A stretch of 64,000 nucleotides of DNA from Rhizodiscina lignyota (lineage: Eukaryota; Ascomycota; Dothideomycetes; Aulographales; Rhizodiscinaceae), in the NCBI GenBank assembly GCA_010015805.1, contig ML978145.1, forward strand, positions 62,001 through 126,000, given 5' to 3'. Both the position numbers and the translations under genes were made by a program. Shown piece after piece: positions 10,737 through 21,344 of the stretch (positions are counted from its first letter, which is position 1; every line of letters starts with the position of its first letter). Under the pieces are notes generated by a model. The model saw only the letters and a program-made list of their open reading frames with translations. It searched no databases and was not told the origin of the DNA.

Positions 10737-12241
10737 TCAACGCTTCGGGAGAAACTTGAGCTCCTGCGCCGTCTTTATGCACTCCACAAAGTCGGCCGTA
10801 GAGTCCACCGTGGCGTGAAAACCAAATCGCCGGACCTTGTTCATGTCAAACATGATGCTGTGCTGGAAACTCACCACTCCGTCGGCGAAACCCCAACTGG
10901 CCTGATAAAACACGTCCCGATCGAGCCCTTCTCTTGCGGCCAGTCGGTCCCATGCCTCCTGGACAGGCTGCTGCTTGGCCCATTGCTCGAGGCTGTTGCG
11001 CAGCTCGAATACCCCATGCTCGCTGGGATCTCGCGGTGCAGGTAATTTACTGACGGACTGGGCAGGAAATGCGCCAGGCTTTTGAAATACCGAGTCGCTT
11101 GCCATAGGAGCTGACAGATAGGCGGCCACGTCGGGAATTACACGTGACCATGTCGGGATGTCACCGTTTGCAGCGTTGAACGCCTCGTTACCACAGGCGG
11201 GTGTGAGTGCGCAGTATTCGGAGAGTGCGGAGTTCAGGTATGCGCTCGAGAAGGTCTCTACGCTAAGATACTTCGCGTGGGTACCATAGAACTCCACAGG
11301 TTGTCCCAACTCTTGACAGATGACAATGTACAAGCCGATGGCGATTCTGGATCGTTCAAGGTTAGATTCGCTTCATTCGAAGATATGGACCTTGACTCAC
11401 CCTACATTCATGAAATTCCCCTTCACAGCCCCAATGATGTGCGAAGGCCGGACGACTGACCAATCGAAGTTTTGCTGAGGTCCGAGTTCCTTTAAAGTAT
11501 CTTCCTGGCTGTAAAGCGGCATGCAAGAGTCAGAACTGGTCGGGCTATGAAAACGGTAATGGACTAGAAAGTGGTGCTTACTGATAGTAAAAGTTCGGCA
11601 GCGTAAGGACGCGAGGGTCATCTTCTTTCGATGGGGAGATTGCTGGACCGATATGAATTCCATAGTGCTTAATATCAAATGTCAGTGCCATCTCTTCATT
11701 TCTTCGTCGCACAAAAAAATGAAGTCGTCTCACCTTTGCTCCAGTTTGCAAAACTAAGCGTTTGAATGGACGGTTTTTCATAGCCAGGATAAAATCACGA
11801 AGCATTTGACCTGGAACAGAGCGTCAGCGGTGTTCCCAAGGGCTATTGCATACCGAAAAACGTACCATTGTCAATGACCATTTGGTCCTGACCGCCCCAA
11901 AGCTCGCCTTCAGCCCCAGATGATTCTTTATATGCGAAGAAGAACACATAGTCTGCAGATACATTGACAGCATCAAGTGTGCGCTGGATTGAGTCAACCC
12001 CGCCGAGCAGGTCAATGGAGACGTGCTGAATATGGGGTGCATCAAATCCATGAGGCGGCCTGCGGGAAAGCGCGAAGATCTTCGTCCAGCGTTGCGGATG
12101 TTTGGAGAGCAACCGCAGCATGTACTGGCCTGAGATGCCATTGGCACCTACGACGATTGCCGTCTGGCCATGAATGCCTGGATAATCAGGCAAGCCACAG
12201 TACGGCCCTTCATTATACACAGTCTGGATCTGAGTGGCCAT
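10737..12241 (-). CDS. PRISE-type NAD(P)H-dependent enone reductase (progesterone 5-beta-reductase / iridoid synthase-like)
   Basis: Five exons on the minus strand: 11866-12241, 11734-11810, 11582-11667, 11401-11508, 10737-11346, giving 418 aa. The extended-SDR Rossmann motif VVGANGISGQ is at ~30-39. The PRISE catalytic pair is present: a Lys in LQTGAK (K151, last residue of exon 2) followed by HYGIHIGP, and the Tyr in NFYYHQED (178-179). The later WSVVRPSHIIG and C-terminal FDMNKVRRFGFHATVDS segments are also family marks. These enzymes reduce activated C=C bonds of enones. The start MATQIQTVYNEGP was preferred over upstream non-ATG extension. The gene is divergent from a classical SDR across a 340-bp promoter, suggesting joint control. 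Substrate is unknown. Confidence 0.88.
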
Positions 12242-12581
12242 GATCGTGACGGAAATAACCAAGCAGTAGCGATGTTAGATACTACTTATTGACTATACAG
12301 AACGTCTGCATTGTTATTGACATTGGTAAGCTGTTTCAATCGTACCAAAGTGGAGAGTGGTCGAGGCCCTCGGATCCGTGTCCAATCCCGGTGGTCCAAA
12401 TCGGGGTCCGGTGGATCAGTGGCCGACTCCGGTGGAACAGAGGCTCTGGGTGCATTTGAATACTACGCAGGCTCAGAAAGGCATTAACTGTGAATCCTTG
12501 CCTCTTCTAAGATGGATATTGTGCAGAATATAATTAAAAGTCTCCAGAACCACCCACTCGTCGGTTTCAACAGCATCCATC
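12242..12581. promoter_or_regulatory. Bidirectional promoter between the enone reductase and SDR genes
   Basis: 340 bp between two divergent start codons. It contains a CGGATCCG palindrome (12371-12378) and three CCGGTGG words at 12388-12394, 12408-12414 and 12429-12435, at 20 and 21 bp spacing. CGG-containing half-sites are what Zn2Cys6 regulators bind, and two such regulators are encoded within 6.3 kb. That they bind here is inference. Confidence 0.65.
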
Positions 12582-13560
12582 ATGGCCGAGCAATCGGTTT
12601 CCCGCACAGCTATTGTAACTGGTGGCGCTAGTGGTATATCGTTGTGTGTTGTAAAGCTTTTACTGAAGGAAGGATATCGTATTTCCATCCTTGATCTGTC
12701 GGAAGGGGATCTGTCGAATGAAATCTCAACCGCTGACAAGAGCCGAGTGCTCTTCCTCTCATGCGATGTATCCAATTGGGCTACCGTCCGAAAAGCGTTC
12801 GAAGATACAAGAGAAGCATTCGGCCAAATCAATGTTGTTGTCAACGGCGCTGGAGTATACGAACCAGTAAGTCGTGGTTCAGTGCTTGTACGGAGCAACC
12901 ACTGACCAAGGGATCCTTTGGCAGAAATGGTCCAGTTTCTGGGAAGCGACAGAAACTGAGACGTACAAGACAGTTGATATCAACCTAAGCGGGTCCATTT
13001 ATATTACTCGGCTAGCTATTCGAGATTTTATCCGGTCTAGACTGGCAGGTGCAACCGTCGTGAATCTATCGTCGGTGGCTGGACAGCGTGCTTCTTTCTA
13101 CTGTCCCTTGTATACCGCGTCCAAATGGGGTATATCGGGATTTACGCGAGCAATGGGTACCCTGGAAGACCAATTAGGAATCAGAGTGGTAGCTATTGCT
13201 CCCGGGATTGTGAAGACTCCGCTCTGGACGAGAAATGCGGAGAAGGTAAGCACGTTCAAAATGAACACGCTATAAATAGAAGTCTAACAAGCCTGTCAGA
13301 TATCAATGTTGTCAGAGATGGATGAATGGGTGACTCCAGAAGAAGTGGCTGAAGCCATCTTGGACGTTATCAAAGGGGCGCATGAATATCGTGGAGGCGA
13401 TGTGATTGAGGTCCTCAAGAACCGACGAAGGTTGGTGCCACTTGCTGAGTTGCCCTCAGGGCCAGGATCCACCGCGTCCAACTCAAGCGCAGTGTGTGCT
13501 TCTATTGTCGAACAGTTGGTGCGTGAAGGAGAAAGTCAGGGCGGTCGCGCTATGCTTTGA
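12582..13560 (+). CDS. Classical short-chain dehydrogenase/reductase
   Basis: Exons 12582-12866, 12925-13245, 13300-13560; 288 aa. Cofactor motif TGGASGIS at ~13-20, an Asp at the end of beta-2 (ILDLSEGD, favouring NAD(H)), NGAG in place of NNAG, the catalytic Ser in NLSSVAG, and the YTASK Tyr-Lys pair. The remainder IRVVAIAPGIVKTPLW is the usual PG motif region. It resembles the 15-hydroxyprostaglandin-dehydrogenase-like group of fungal SDRs, but the substrate cannot be told. All catalytic residues are present, so it should be active. Divergent from the enone reductase and convergent, with a 61-bp gap, to a Zn2Cys6 regulator. Confidence 0.88.
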
Positions 13561-13621
13561 TGGCATGGCGTCTCATTTTTAGTGTTTCCTTCGCGTGCAT
13601 AGCGCTCGAATGACAAAACCA

Positions 13622-16399
13622 TCATAGAGGATTAACATTCCAAATCCAATACTGGCCATCTGTGAGAGGATTCCCAGTGTCAAATATTGGGATTTCAGCG
13701 TATGTTTGGGATGAATTGAAGGCTTGGACGCGGTAGTTATCGCCGGAAACAAGACCCTCACTTGGTGCGCGGGAGTGTACAGTGGAACGAAGCGCCGGAG
13801 TCGTACTGTTACCGATCACTGTGTATGGTAAGCCATTGACCAGAGTCCCTTTCTCAAAATTTCGAGATCATACCTTCTTGGATCGAATGGAGTGCTTGGT
13901 CTATTTGACCATCGTGTAACAAGTACTCCCACTGCGCTGGATCAGACATTGCGTCTTCCATATTCAGCCCTAATCGAACTGTTGCGGGGTCTTGTTCCAC
14001 ATTTGTAACACCCCGATTCTCCGATTCGGCGAGATACTGTGCTGGATTTTCAGTGCGACTTGAATCCGGTCTTAGGTGCGAATTTGACTGATCAGCGCTC
14101 GTGGAATGGTTGGTACCGTTGGGATTGGTTGATGTTCCTTGAGGTAAGGCTTCCATCGTCGGCACTCCAAGTTCATTGTCATGATTGCCATTGTGTGCAT
14201 TCTCCAACATCAATGCCATCTCTTGGTTGAATATCAATCGTAATAGTCGCTCCAGAACTTGGACCGTCTGCGCTGATACAGCGAAGTTCTTGGCCAGTAG
14301 ACGCTGCAGTGAAATCGCATACGCGACACCTTGCTTGGCCTCCTCCACGTGAAGAGGCATAGCCTTTGATAGTGCGATCATACACAGAATCATTCCAGCT
14401 GCAAAGTTTTGAATGGCAAGATATGCCCCCGAGTGCGTTTCACGAGCAGCAAGCAGAGCTTTACGATGTTGAATGCCGATTTTGCAGGTCCGTAAGGCGG
14501 AGTGAAAGCATTGCTCGGTACTGGTAGCAAGGTCGCTTTCGCCATCCACAAACTGAGACTTGTTGAAGGATCGAATATTATACCGCAGAAACGGTCGATG
14601 TAGAACGATCTGGATATTGTCATATGCCAACTGCAAAGCCAAAGCTTGTAAGGTAAAGATCTTGCAGATTTTCTGATCGGAATCTGAAAGATTCTGGGTT
14701 GTGCATGTTTTGTGCTCATCCAGTCTCAATTCTGGGGGCAGATTGTCATACCACGATACGAGCTTGTTGTTGATCTCAATCGCTCTTTTAATCGCTGCTG
14801 GAAACGAAGCCCTCCCCGGGACATATACTTCGCTTAGGATTGAAGCCCCGATTTCGTACAGATCGAATTTGCGATTTTGATATGTGAGGACTGTGATAGG
14901 GGTCTGGTCGATACGAGATACGGATCGAAAATATGGATGTTGAATGTTGGTATCGTCCATCTCGCAAAGTTTTGGAGTATCGCAATCAGAATCGCGAATA
15001 GACGAAGGCCGTCCGTAAGCAACGCAAGCAAATCTACAGTATCAAGTCAGATCATGCGAACAATATCGCCAGCACAAATAGCACGGGGATAAATCTCACC
15101 GATCAAAGACGTATAGTGCCCACCATATACGCTTCCGAACTTCCCTCGTGACTGGGTCGATGTTTCCCCATGACGATTCTTTATGCAAGTTGAGACCTTG
15201 TGCACAACGGATGCCCGCTCCAAGGACCGCCAGGGACAGATTTGGCCTGCCACTATACATATAAAACGATCCCAAGAGTATGCATAGCTGCACAGACTCG
15301 ATACCAGCATCGTCCATGACATCGAAGAAATGGATTTTAACATGATCGAGCATGGAAGACCATAGCCTTTCCAGGTCCATGTCTCGTACACAAGTCTCCT
15401 TGGTATCTGTCATGCTTGCATAACGGGCTCCCATGATAAGGACAATAAGAATCATCATGACGGTTTTCAGTTCACCGACGCGGACAGTGCGGCTCCGGAG
15501 TATTTCCTCGTATACCTCGCGGAATGACGGCTCGTGGAAAACCATCATGAACCAATGGACCGAGTCCAGGAATGTATTGAACAAAAAGTCGCACACTTCC
15601 GTGGATGGTAGTTCGAGCCCCTTTAACAGCTGCGATAACGGAAAAGCTTCACCTGTGTGCACTGATGCATTCACTTCACTGGGTGTCAGGCCAGCTCCTG
15701 GAATTGCGTACGTTGCACTGGGTCGGTCATGCTTGTCGGAATCATCATCTCCATCGAGCAGCTATGTTCGCCACTTGCGTTAGTTCTGTATTGCTTACAC
15801 TATTTAGAGATGCTATCACAGTTAACGTACCTGATGCGTCAGTTCCAAGCATGAGGCTTCCCCAAATCGCTGGCACATGGCTACTTCCGACGGCCGTGAC
15901 AACCGTCTCTGATCATGGCGGCTAGAATGGTTGGAAATCGGACTCGTTGAGGTCTCCTGGGCCTGTACTGTTGGTGGTCGAGGTGATGACAAGTCATCAC
16001 CCGGATTCTGAGCTACAGAAGCCGGAGTCTCTGTCCATACAGACCCATTCTGTTTAGTTCGAGATTCTGGACGCGTTGACCTTGAAAGCCGAGACCTGGT
16101 ACTCCTGTTTTGAACCGCTCAACATTGACCCGGGATCATGTGGTGGAAATGGAGTCTTACCCTTCGAGGCCATTGACTGTGCACTTGAAACCGGATCTGA
16201 TGCAAAGCGCACATGGCTTTTCTCGGTCGCACTGATTGAAAAAGCGACATTAGCACATGCTGAAGGCTTTCCAACGTCTTATAGCCTCCATGCCACTTAC
16301 GCGTAACTTCTGCCGTCGACACCTATCACACGCGTGTCGCCGAGAATTGTGGGGCCGCGTAGCACTGATTGAACTCATAGAGAACCAAGCGTTCGGCAT
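13622..16399 (-). CDS. Zn2Cys6 transcription factor with fungal-specific TF domain
   Basis: Minus-strand exons: 16301-16399, 16161-16231, 15831-16104, 15100-15761, 13874-15033, 13622-13818; 820 aa. The zinc cluster is split by intron 1 and reads C24-x2-C27-x6-C34-x5-C40-x2-C43-x6-C50 (ACDRCRRQKLR, then CDREKPCALC). A Ser-rich linker follows, then the Fungal_trans domain (~190-430: HWFMMVFHEPSF, GARYASM, IRCAQGLNLHKE, RIWWALYVFDR, GRPSSIRDSDCD). The last intron (13819-13873, GTATGA donor) is my choice; reading through it ends the protein at 13854 after KF (761 aa). The alternative start at 16378 removes seven residues. Probable pathway-specific regulator of the neighbouring reductases; targets are inferred only. 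Confidence 0.85.
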
Positions 16400-17281
16400 A
16401 AACGCGTTTCGTCCATAACATATGTGCGATATAGGTGAACAGGGCTTCAATAGTGACGTGGAGAAGTAGGAAGCGTGCTAAAGAACGACAAGCTCCCAGA
16501 GACGCTAAAATCGGGCGGGAGGGCGCATCGAAATGGCACGTGATTAATTGTTCGTGGGCTCGCAGCCCGTTCGTAGCGCCTGATCGCTCAATATTCCATC
16601 GTGTTCTACTCTTCTTATCCATTTGGAAAATACTGCTGTACATAGCAAATCACGAAACAGTCGGTTTTTGTGAGACAATGGCCAACCAGGCGCTGGGTGC
16701 TGCCCCACCTAAATCTGGGTGGGCTGGGCCCCAGCTGCGCCGATCTTCGGCACCTCCCTTTGCACTGGATAAAAACCCCGCCATTTGAAGATACTTGCAA
16801 CACCATAAATGATGCCCGCAGGTTCCGGGATTAAAACAGATCACCCTTTCATTACTCGCACATGATTGAACTCTTTGTCTATACTACGCTATTATTAAGA
16901 ATATTCCAAATTACGAACCCTCCCCCCGAGCGGGACTAAAACTGCGGGGAATACAGATACAGACGTTGAACATACTACAGCTTCGTGGACTCGCAGGGTC
17001 GGGTACGTGTTTCCTCGGACGCGAACTACTGCATGTTCGGACAGGGCACAATCCATTCTATCGTGAGCATCACCTGTAGTCAGGGATGCATATCGGAGTG
17101 TTACATAGCGATACAATAAGGGCTTCGGCGCCTGCCGCGTTCGCATTTGCTCGCAAAACCATGGTCGGTGAGTGTTTTTAAGTGCTGGAACTATGCAGAA
17201 TTTGAGAACGATCAGATGAATGATTCTACCTGGTTCGATATCAGTGAATAGAAGCGCGGATTACTTTATACACATTCATCG
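16400..17281. other. Intergenic region between two minus-strand regulator genes
   Basis: About 880 bp holding the promoter of the upstream regulator gene and the 3' flank of the next one. I see no gene with an ATG and coding-like composition, and no repeat. Confidence 0.45.
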
Positions 17282-18795
17282 TCAAATCTCCCCCCATGGA
17301 AAGGCCTGTTTGATAGTCTCCCGCTCCCTTCTTGTCCAAGACAGAACTTCGCGATAGTGTGAGGCGACGTCATCAGGTAATCCCAGATCATTCAGGGCGT
17401 TTGAGAGGATCAAGTCGAGTTTGTCGAGAGCTTGCCCAAACAGCCGCGAGCCATGCGGTGAAGAATGCCATTGCTGAGCTTTAGCACGAGGAAGATCTCC
17501 ATCGACGTGAGCTGACTGTTCTGGCTCTACCAAGTTCCTTTTGTTCCAGCCAGGGTTCAGGAATGAGTCTTCAGAAGCAATTATATCGTTGATCCACTTC
17601 ATTTCCCACCAATAGCATTGATTGGAGAAGTTCACATCACCGGTTTCGATGTCCAGCGGTTTCATCAGATGATTCACTTGGAGCTGAAGTATATGCCATT
17701 GAGCAAAAAGGTAGTCCACCTCTGGCGAAGGATATTTGAGTGTGCCGCGAGCCCTTTGTCGGGGAAGCCATTCACTTGGGATGCGGTATTGCCAAGCCCC
17801 CAACCGTTCGAGGAGCGTCAGCAACTCTTCTCGCAGAGTCAATCTCACATCGAAGCATCGGATTTCCTCTTGAACTCTTAGCCTGAGGTCGACCACTGTA
17901 ACACCAAAGGCATCTAGTTCCGTTGCAGGAGTGTACGAGTCGCACGGCTGACGGAGGTCCGGACGAAGGTTCCACAAATCCCAATTTCTTGCTTTTCTTA
18001 TGCCGGAGTTTGCAAGGTTGACGACATTGTGCCGAACAGCATCGAACAATGCAAGTGACGTGCTGCCCTGGAAATTCAAAACTCCTCTTCTTCCTTATCA
18101 GAGCCTCCGCGCCTTCCTGATGAATAGCAAATGTTGTATCCCATGCGCATCTTCGGCTTCGCACATGCTCTCCGTAGGTAACTAAAATGACCGCGGCCAA
18201 GGTTTCATCTTTGACGCTGTGGACGGGATCGGCTACAGCAGCCAGGATGCTCTTGAATACCTTGGACAGTAGAAGGCGCTCTGAAGAGTATGGAGTACCA
18301 CTGTAACAGGTGCCCATGATTAAAACAGCCAACCAGGTTGCAGCAAGTGCAAGGGGAGAGTCGAATGCCGCTCCCCGGTATAGCGGTTGAACGAAATCCA
18401 GGTGGCCATGGCTCGTTCGCCAGTCCGTCGCTTCCCAAGCAGCACCAGACAGCATAAAATGCAATGCTCTGGATTCGAAGGCTAAGGCAATGTCCTTGGG
18501 CAAGGAAGGCGGTTGCACAGTCATTCCGGCAACATGAGATACCGCTGCGCCGCGCTTTTGATTTCGATAGCGGCCTATCAAAGTCGCAGTCTCATCCCTG
18601 AGAACCATGTCAAGCTCATGGCGATATCCAGGGCAGACGTAATTCAGCCGGACACATTGTCTACATGCCGGTCGACCAAGATCACACTGTTGGTTTTGTG
18701 AGTACGAATAGAGGAGGCGGCCAACGTCATGATCTTACTTTGATATGGCGTTCTTTGCACATCTGACAACCCTTTGCCGGACCATGGTTGACCAT
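17282..18795 (-). CDS. Zn2Cys6 transcription factor, frame broken by a 1-base shift
   Basis: Exon 1 is 18739-18795 (19 codons); a 52-bp intron follows; exon 2 runs 17282-18686. The zinc cluster is C10-x2-C13-x6-C20-x6-C27-x2-C30-x6-C37, ending in the typical VCPGYR. The middle region (LALAATWLAVLIMGT, then an HQEGAEALI motif) fits the regulator family that carries this kind of effector domain. Near 18072-18081 the frame must shift by one base: upstream HQEGAEALI lies in one frame, downstream STSLALFDAVRHNVV in another, and no GT-AG intron can join them because the gap is under 20 nt. The site sits between A3 and A4 runs, so a sequencing error or a real inactivating indel are both possible. 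About 486 aa if continuous. Confidence 0.75.
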
Positions 18796-19283
18796 TGTCT
18801 CCACTTCTCAACAGAATGGAAGATGTGGTTCGAGTTTGGATGCTGGCGATTGTTCATTGGTCCCGGCGCTTCTGATTCGAGCAACAATTGCGATAGACTT
18901 CTTCATCGCGCAATACACATTCGGACGACGTTGCGGAAGCTGCAGAACGGGTCGGTGTTGGACATCCAGAGCAGCTTAGAAATGCAATTGCGCTTGGTTT
19001 GAGAGCCTCTATAGATGACGAAGTCAGCCGTGAAGAAGTGGAGGACGTCAAGTGAGAGGCGTCGTCGGAAACTCTATCTCAAAAATATCCTGACTTGGTT
19101 TAGACCGTTCCTCATCTGGTCTAGATCGAATTGCAAGCCACATCCTTTGGGGTGGCAGGGGTGGTCGACTTTCCGATTCCATTAACCATCACGAAACAGC
19201 TTTGCATTAAGCAAGCAATATTCAGTGTATAAAGATGGCGCTCAATTCCCATCTCTGCATTTTAATTTTACAACCTACTCAGG
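18796..19283. promoter_or_regulatory. Divergent promoter, Zn2Cys6 gene / SDR gene
   Basis: 488 bp between divergent starts. A TATAAA box lies at 19228-19233, about 50 bp before the SDR start codon. Short frames overlap on both strands and are not supported as genes. Confidence 0.5.
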
Positions 19284-20084
19284 ATGCCTCTCAAATACAC
19301 AAACAAGCTTCAAGACAAACGAGTACTCATCTTCGGTGCCACTTCCGGCATTGGGTATGCTGTTGCAGAAGCGTCCATTGAACATGGCGCAAAGCTTATC
19401 ATTTCTGGCTCAAAGCAAGAGCGTCTCCTACGTACAATTGAACGTCTTAAAGCGTCATATCCGGACATCAAAGACGATCAGATAGTCCCGTTGCCACTGG
19501 ATTTATCGCCAGTCTCCGAGCTGGAACAGAAGCTTCCAGAGTTCCTGAGCGCTGCTTCAGAAAATGGAACGAAGAAGATTGACCACATTGTGTTTACCGC
19601 TGGCGACATGGTCAATTTGTCTGCTGGAATTGCAGCCGCCAGTTACAGCTACATCAATTCCATCATGGCCATCCGACTCATTGCACCGACCCTCATTGCC
19701 AAAGAGATCGCTGCAGCCGACTACAAATATGTCAACAAATCCGCCCAAACGTCGATTACATTGACTTCAGGGACTGCCCATCTCCGCTCGCGGAATGGAT
19801 GGTCTGTAGTCGCCATGGTCTCCGCAGCGCTTGAGGGTATTTGCCACGGACTGGCAGTCGACCTGGCACCCGTCCGGGTGAACGTGGTCAATCCAGGGGT
19901 CGTCAACACGGAGTTGCTGGGCGGTGCTCCCGCTGAGATCATCGAAAAGTTCAAAGAGACGACGTTGACGAAGAAGCTCGGGCAACCGGAGGACATTGCT
20001 GAAGCATATCTCTACTCGATGAAGGATTCCTCGGCTGATGGATCGACTATTCTTTCGGACAATGGGAAAGTTTTGGCCAGCTAG
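19284..20084 (+). CDS. Atypical short-chain dehydrogenase without the catalytic Tyr
   Basis: Single exon, 266 aa. The N-terminal cofactor motif is FGATSGIGYA (TGxxxGxG class, with Phe-Gly instead of Thr-Gly), a Ser/Lys after beta-2 suggests NADP(H), and the late VRVNVVNPGVVNTEL segment is standard for SDRs. Where the Tyr-x-x-x-Lys pair should be, the protein reads RNGWSVVAMVSAALEG, so Tyr is replaced by Trp or absent. The same GWS replacement occurs, as far as I recall, in a widespread fungal and bacterial SDR subgroup of unknown activity, so it is likely a lineage feature and not damage. TATAAA box 50 bp upstream. Placed next to two other oxidoreductases and two regulators. Confidence 0.85.
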   Translation: MPLKYTNKLQDKRVLIFGATSGIGYAVAEASIEHGAKLIISGSKQERLLRTIERLKASYPDIKDDQIVPLPLDLSPVSELEQKLPEFLSAASENGTKKIDHIVFTAGDMVNLSAGIAAASYSYINSIMAIRLIAPTLIAKEIAAADYKYVNKSAQTSITLTSGTAHLRSRNGWSVVAMVSAALEGICHGLAVDLAPVRVNVVNPGVVNTELLGGAPAEIIEKFKETTLTKKLGQPEDIAEAYLYSMKDSSADGSTILSDNGKVLAS

Positions 20085-21344
20085 GACTCCGGCGAGAGGA
20101 AATTGAATATTTTCAAAGTGTAGTTGAAAGTATGAATGAGACGTGAGCTTGGAAGCTCGCAGAACTACGCTGCAGGAATCTGCTGTGCGGTCCAGTCAAA
20201 TCTGAGACTTCTGTATACATCCCAATATGCAATTCATTCCAGTCAGTCCCTCAGGATAGAGAATTTACTTGCTAGGCTGTATATCTTCTGTAAATGAATC
20301 ACATTGACTCCAGAGTAGAAAAACAAGACAGCTGTTGCTCGGCCAATCAGAGTGGGATCCCTATGGCTACGTATTATCACTGCTTGGAGTACTGTATTGA
20401 TCCAAAGGTCAATGTCATTGATTGACCTTTCAGGATTTATGCATAGTTTTGATATCGATCGACCGATTGGGCGATGTAACTGCTAACGATCGTGGTTGCC
20501 CGGCTGGTAAAGCTCGTCGTTAAGCTCTTCTATAGCTTTGAAACAACGCTTCTATATCTGGCTACACATTTAAAAATCCAAGCCAGTTGAGCTAATGTAT
20601 TATCGATTGTCCATACTTCGTACACCCCCGCTTGTCATCCCAAGCCTTGCAGGGTGGCGTTCCGCCCAACGGCTCCTCACTGCACTGGCGAGGACGCCCA
20701 GTACGCTTTGACCGCGGACCACCATCTAAACTTTTCTCTCTCAAGTCTCACATCTGTCCCATCCATCACTACCACCTCCCACCTCCCGCCATGTCCCCAA
20801 GGCATCACCCGTAGCACCAATCATCTCCACCGAACCCCGGCGCGAATCGCCGTCGACCGATAAGGGTGCTAGCATGCGCGATGCCCCTCCACTCCACTGC
20901 GTCATCAATGGGCGCGCGCCGAGCGTGTAGTCACCTCGTCAAGCGTCTCAATGGTATTAGAACTGTTTCCACGGTTCCCACGAGCCATTGGCCCAATGCT
21001 GGAAGTAAGTAGACATGCTGCTCGTCGGCAACTCCTGTCCCGCAAAGCTCCGATATAGGACAATGCGTGAGAGTCATACGGCCGCGCGCAGTTTTTTGCC
21101 TGCGAGCCTGATCAGTTGCTGAACTTTGCACGCGACTCCGCGTGTAGTGCTTTTTCTGCCCAAAGCTCTCCATCTGCGCTTGCCCTTCACGCAGATTCTT
21201 TCTCTCTCGCTGCGTGCCAGAAAAGCAACTTCAAGCGTTTCAAGTTTTCCTCGGATATAAAAAGCTCTGACTCTTCCAGTCTTCGCCTCGTCATCAACCT
21301 CACAACCCTTCTTCCTTCCTTCATCCTCGATACAACGCCGCAAT
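20085..21344. other. Intergenic region with inverted repeat; ALT1 promoter
   Basis: 1.26 kb. A perfect 9+9 bp inverted repeat lies at 20404-20430. The part before ALT1 is pyrimidine-rich, with an ATATAAAAAG box at 21255-21264 about 80 bp before its start codon, as in well-expressed fungal genes. No gene is supported. Confidence 0.5.
20404..20430. repeat. Inverted repeat, 9-bp arms
   Basis: Arms AAAGGTCAA (20404-20412) and TTGACCTTT (20422-20430) around a 9-bp spacer. The centre also contains a second symmetric word, TCAATGTCATTGA (20409-20421). It could bind a dimeric protein or form a hairpin. Confidence 0.8.
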
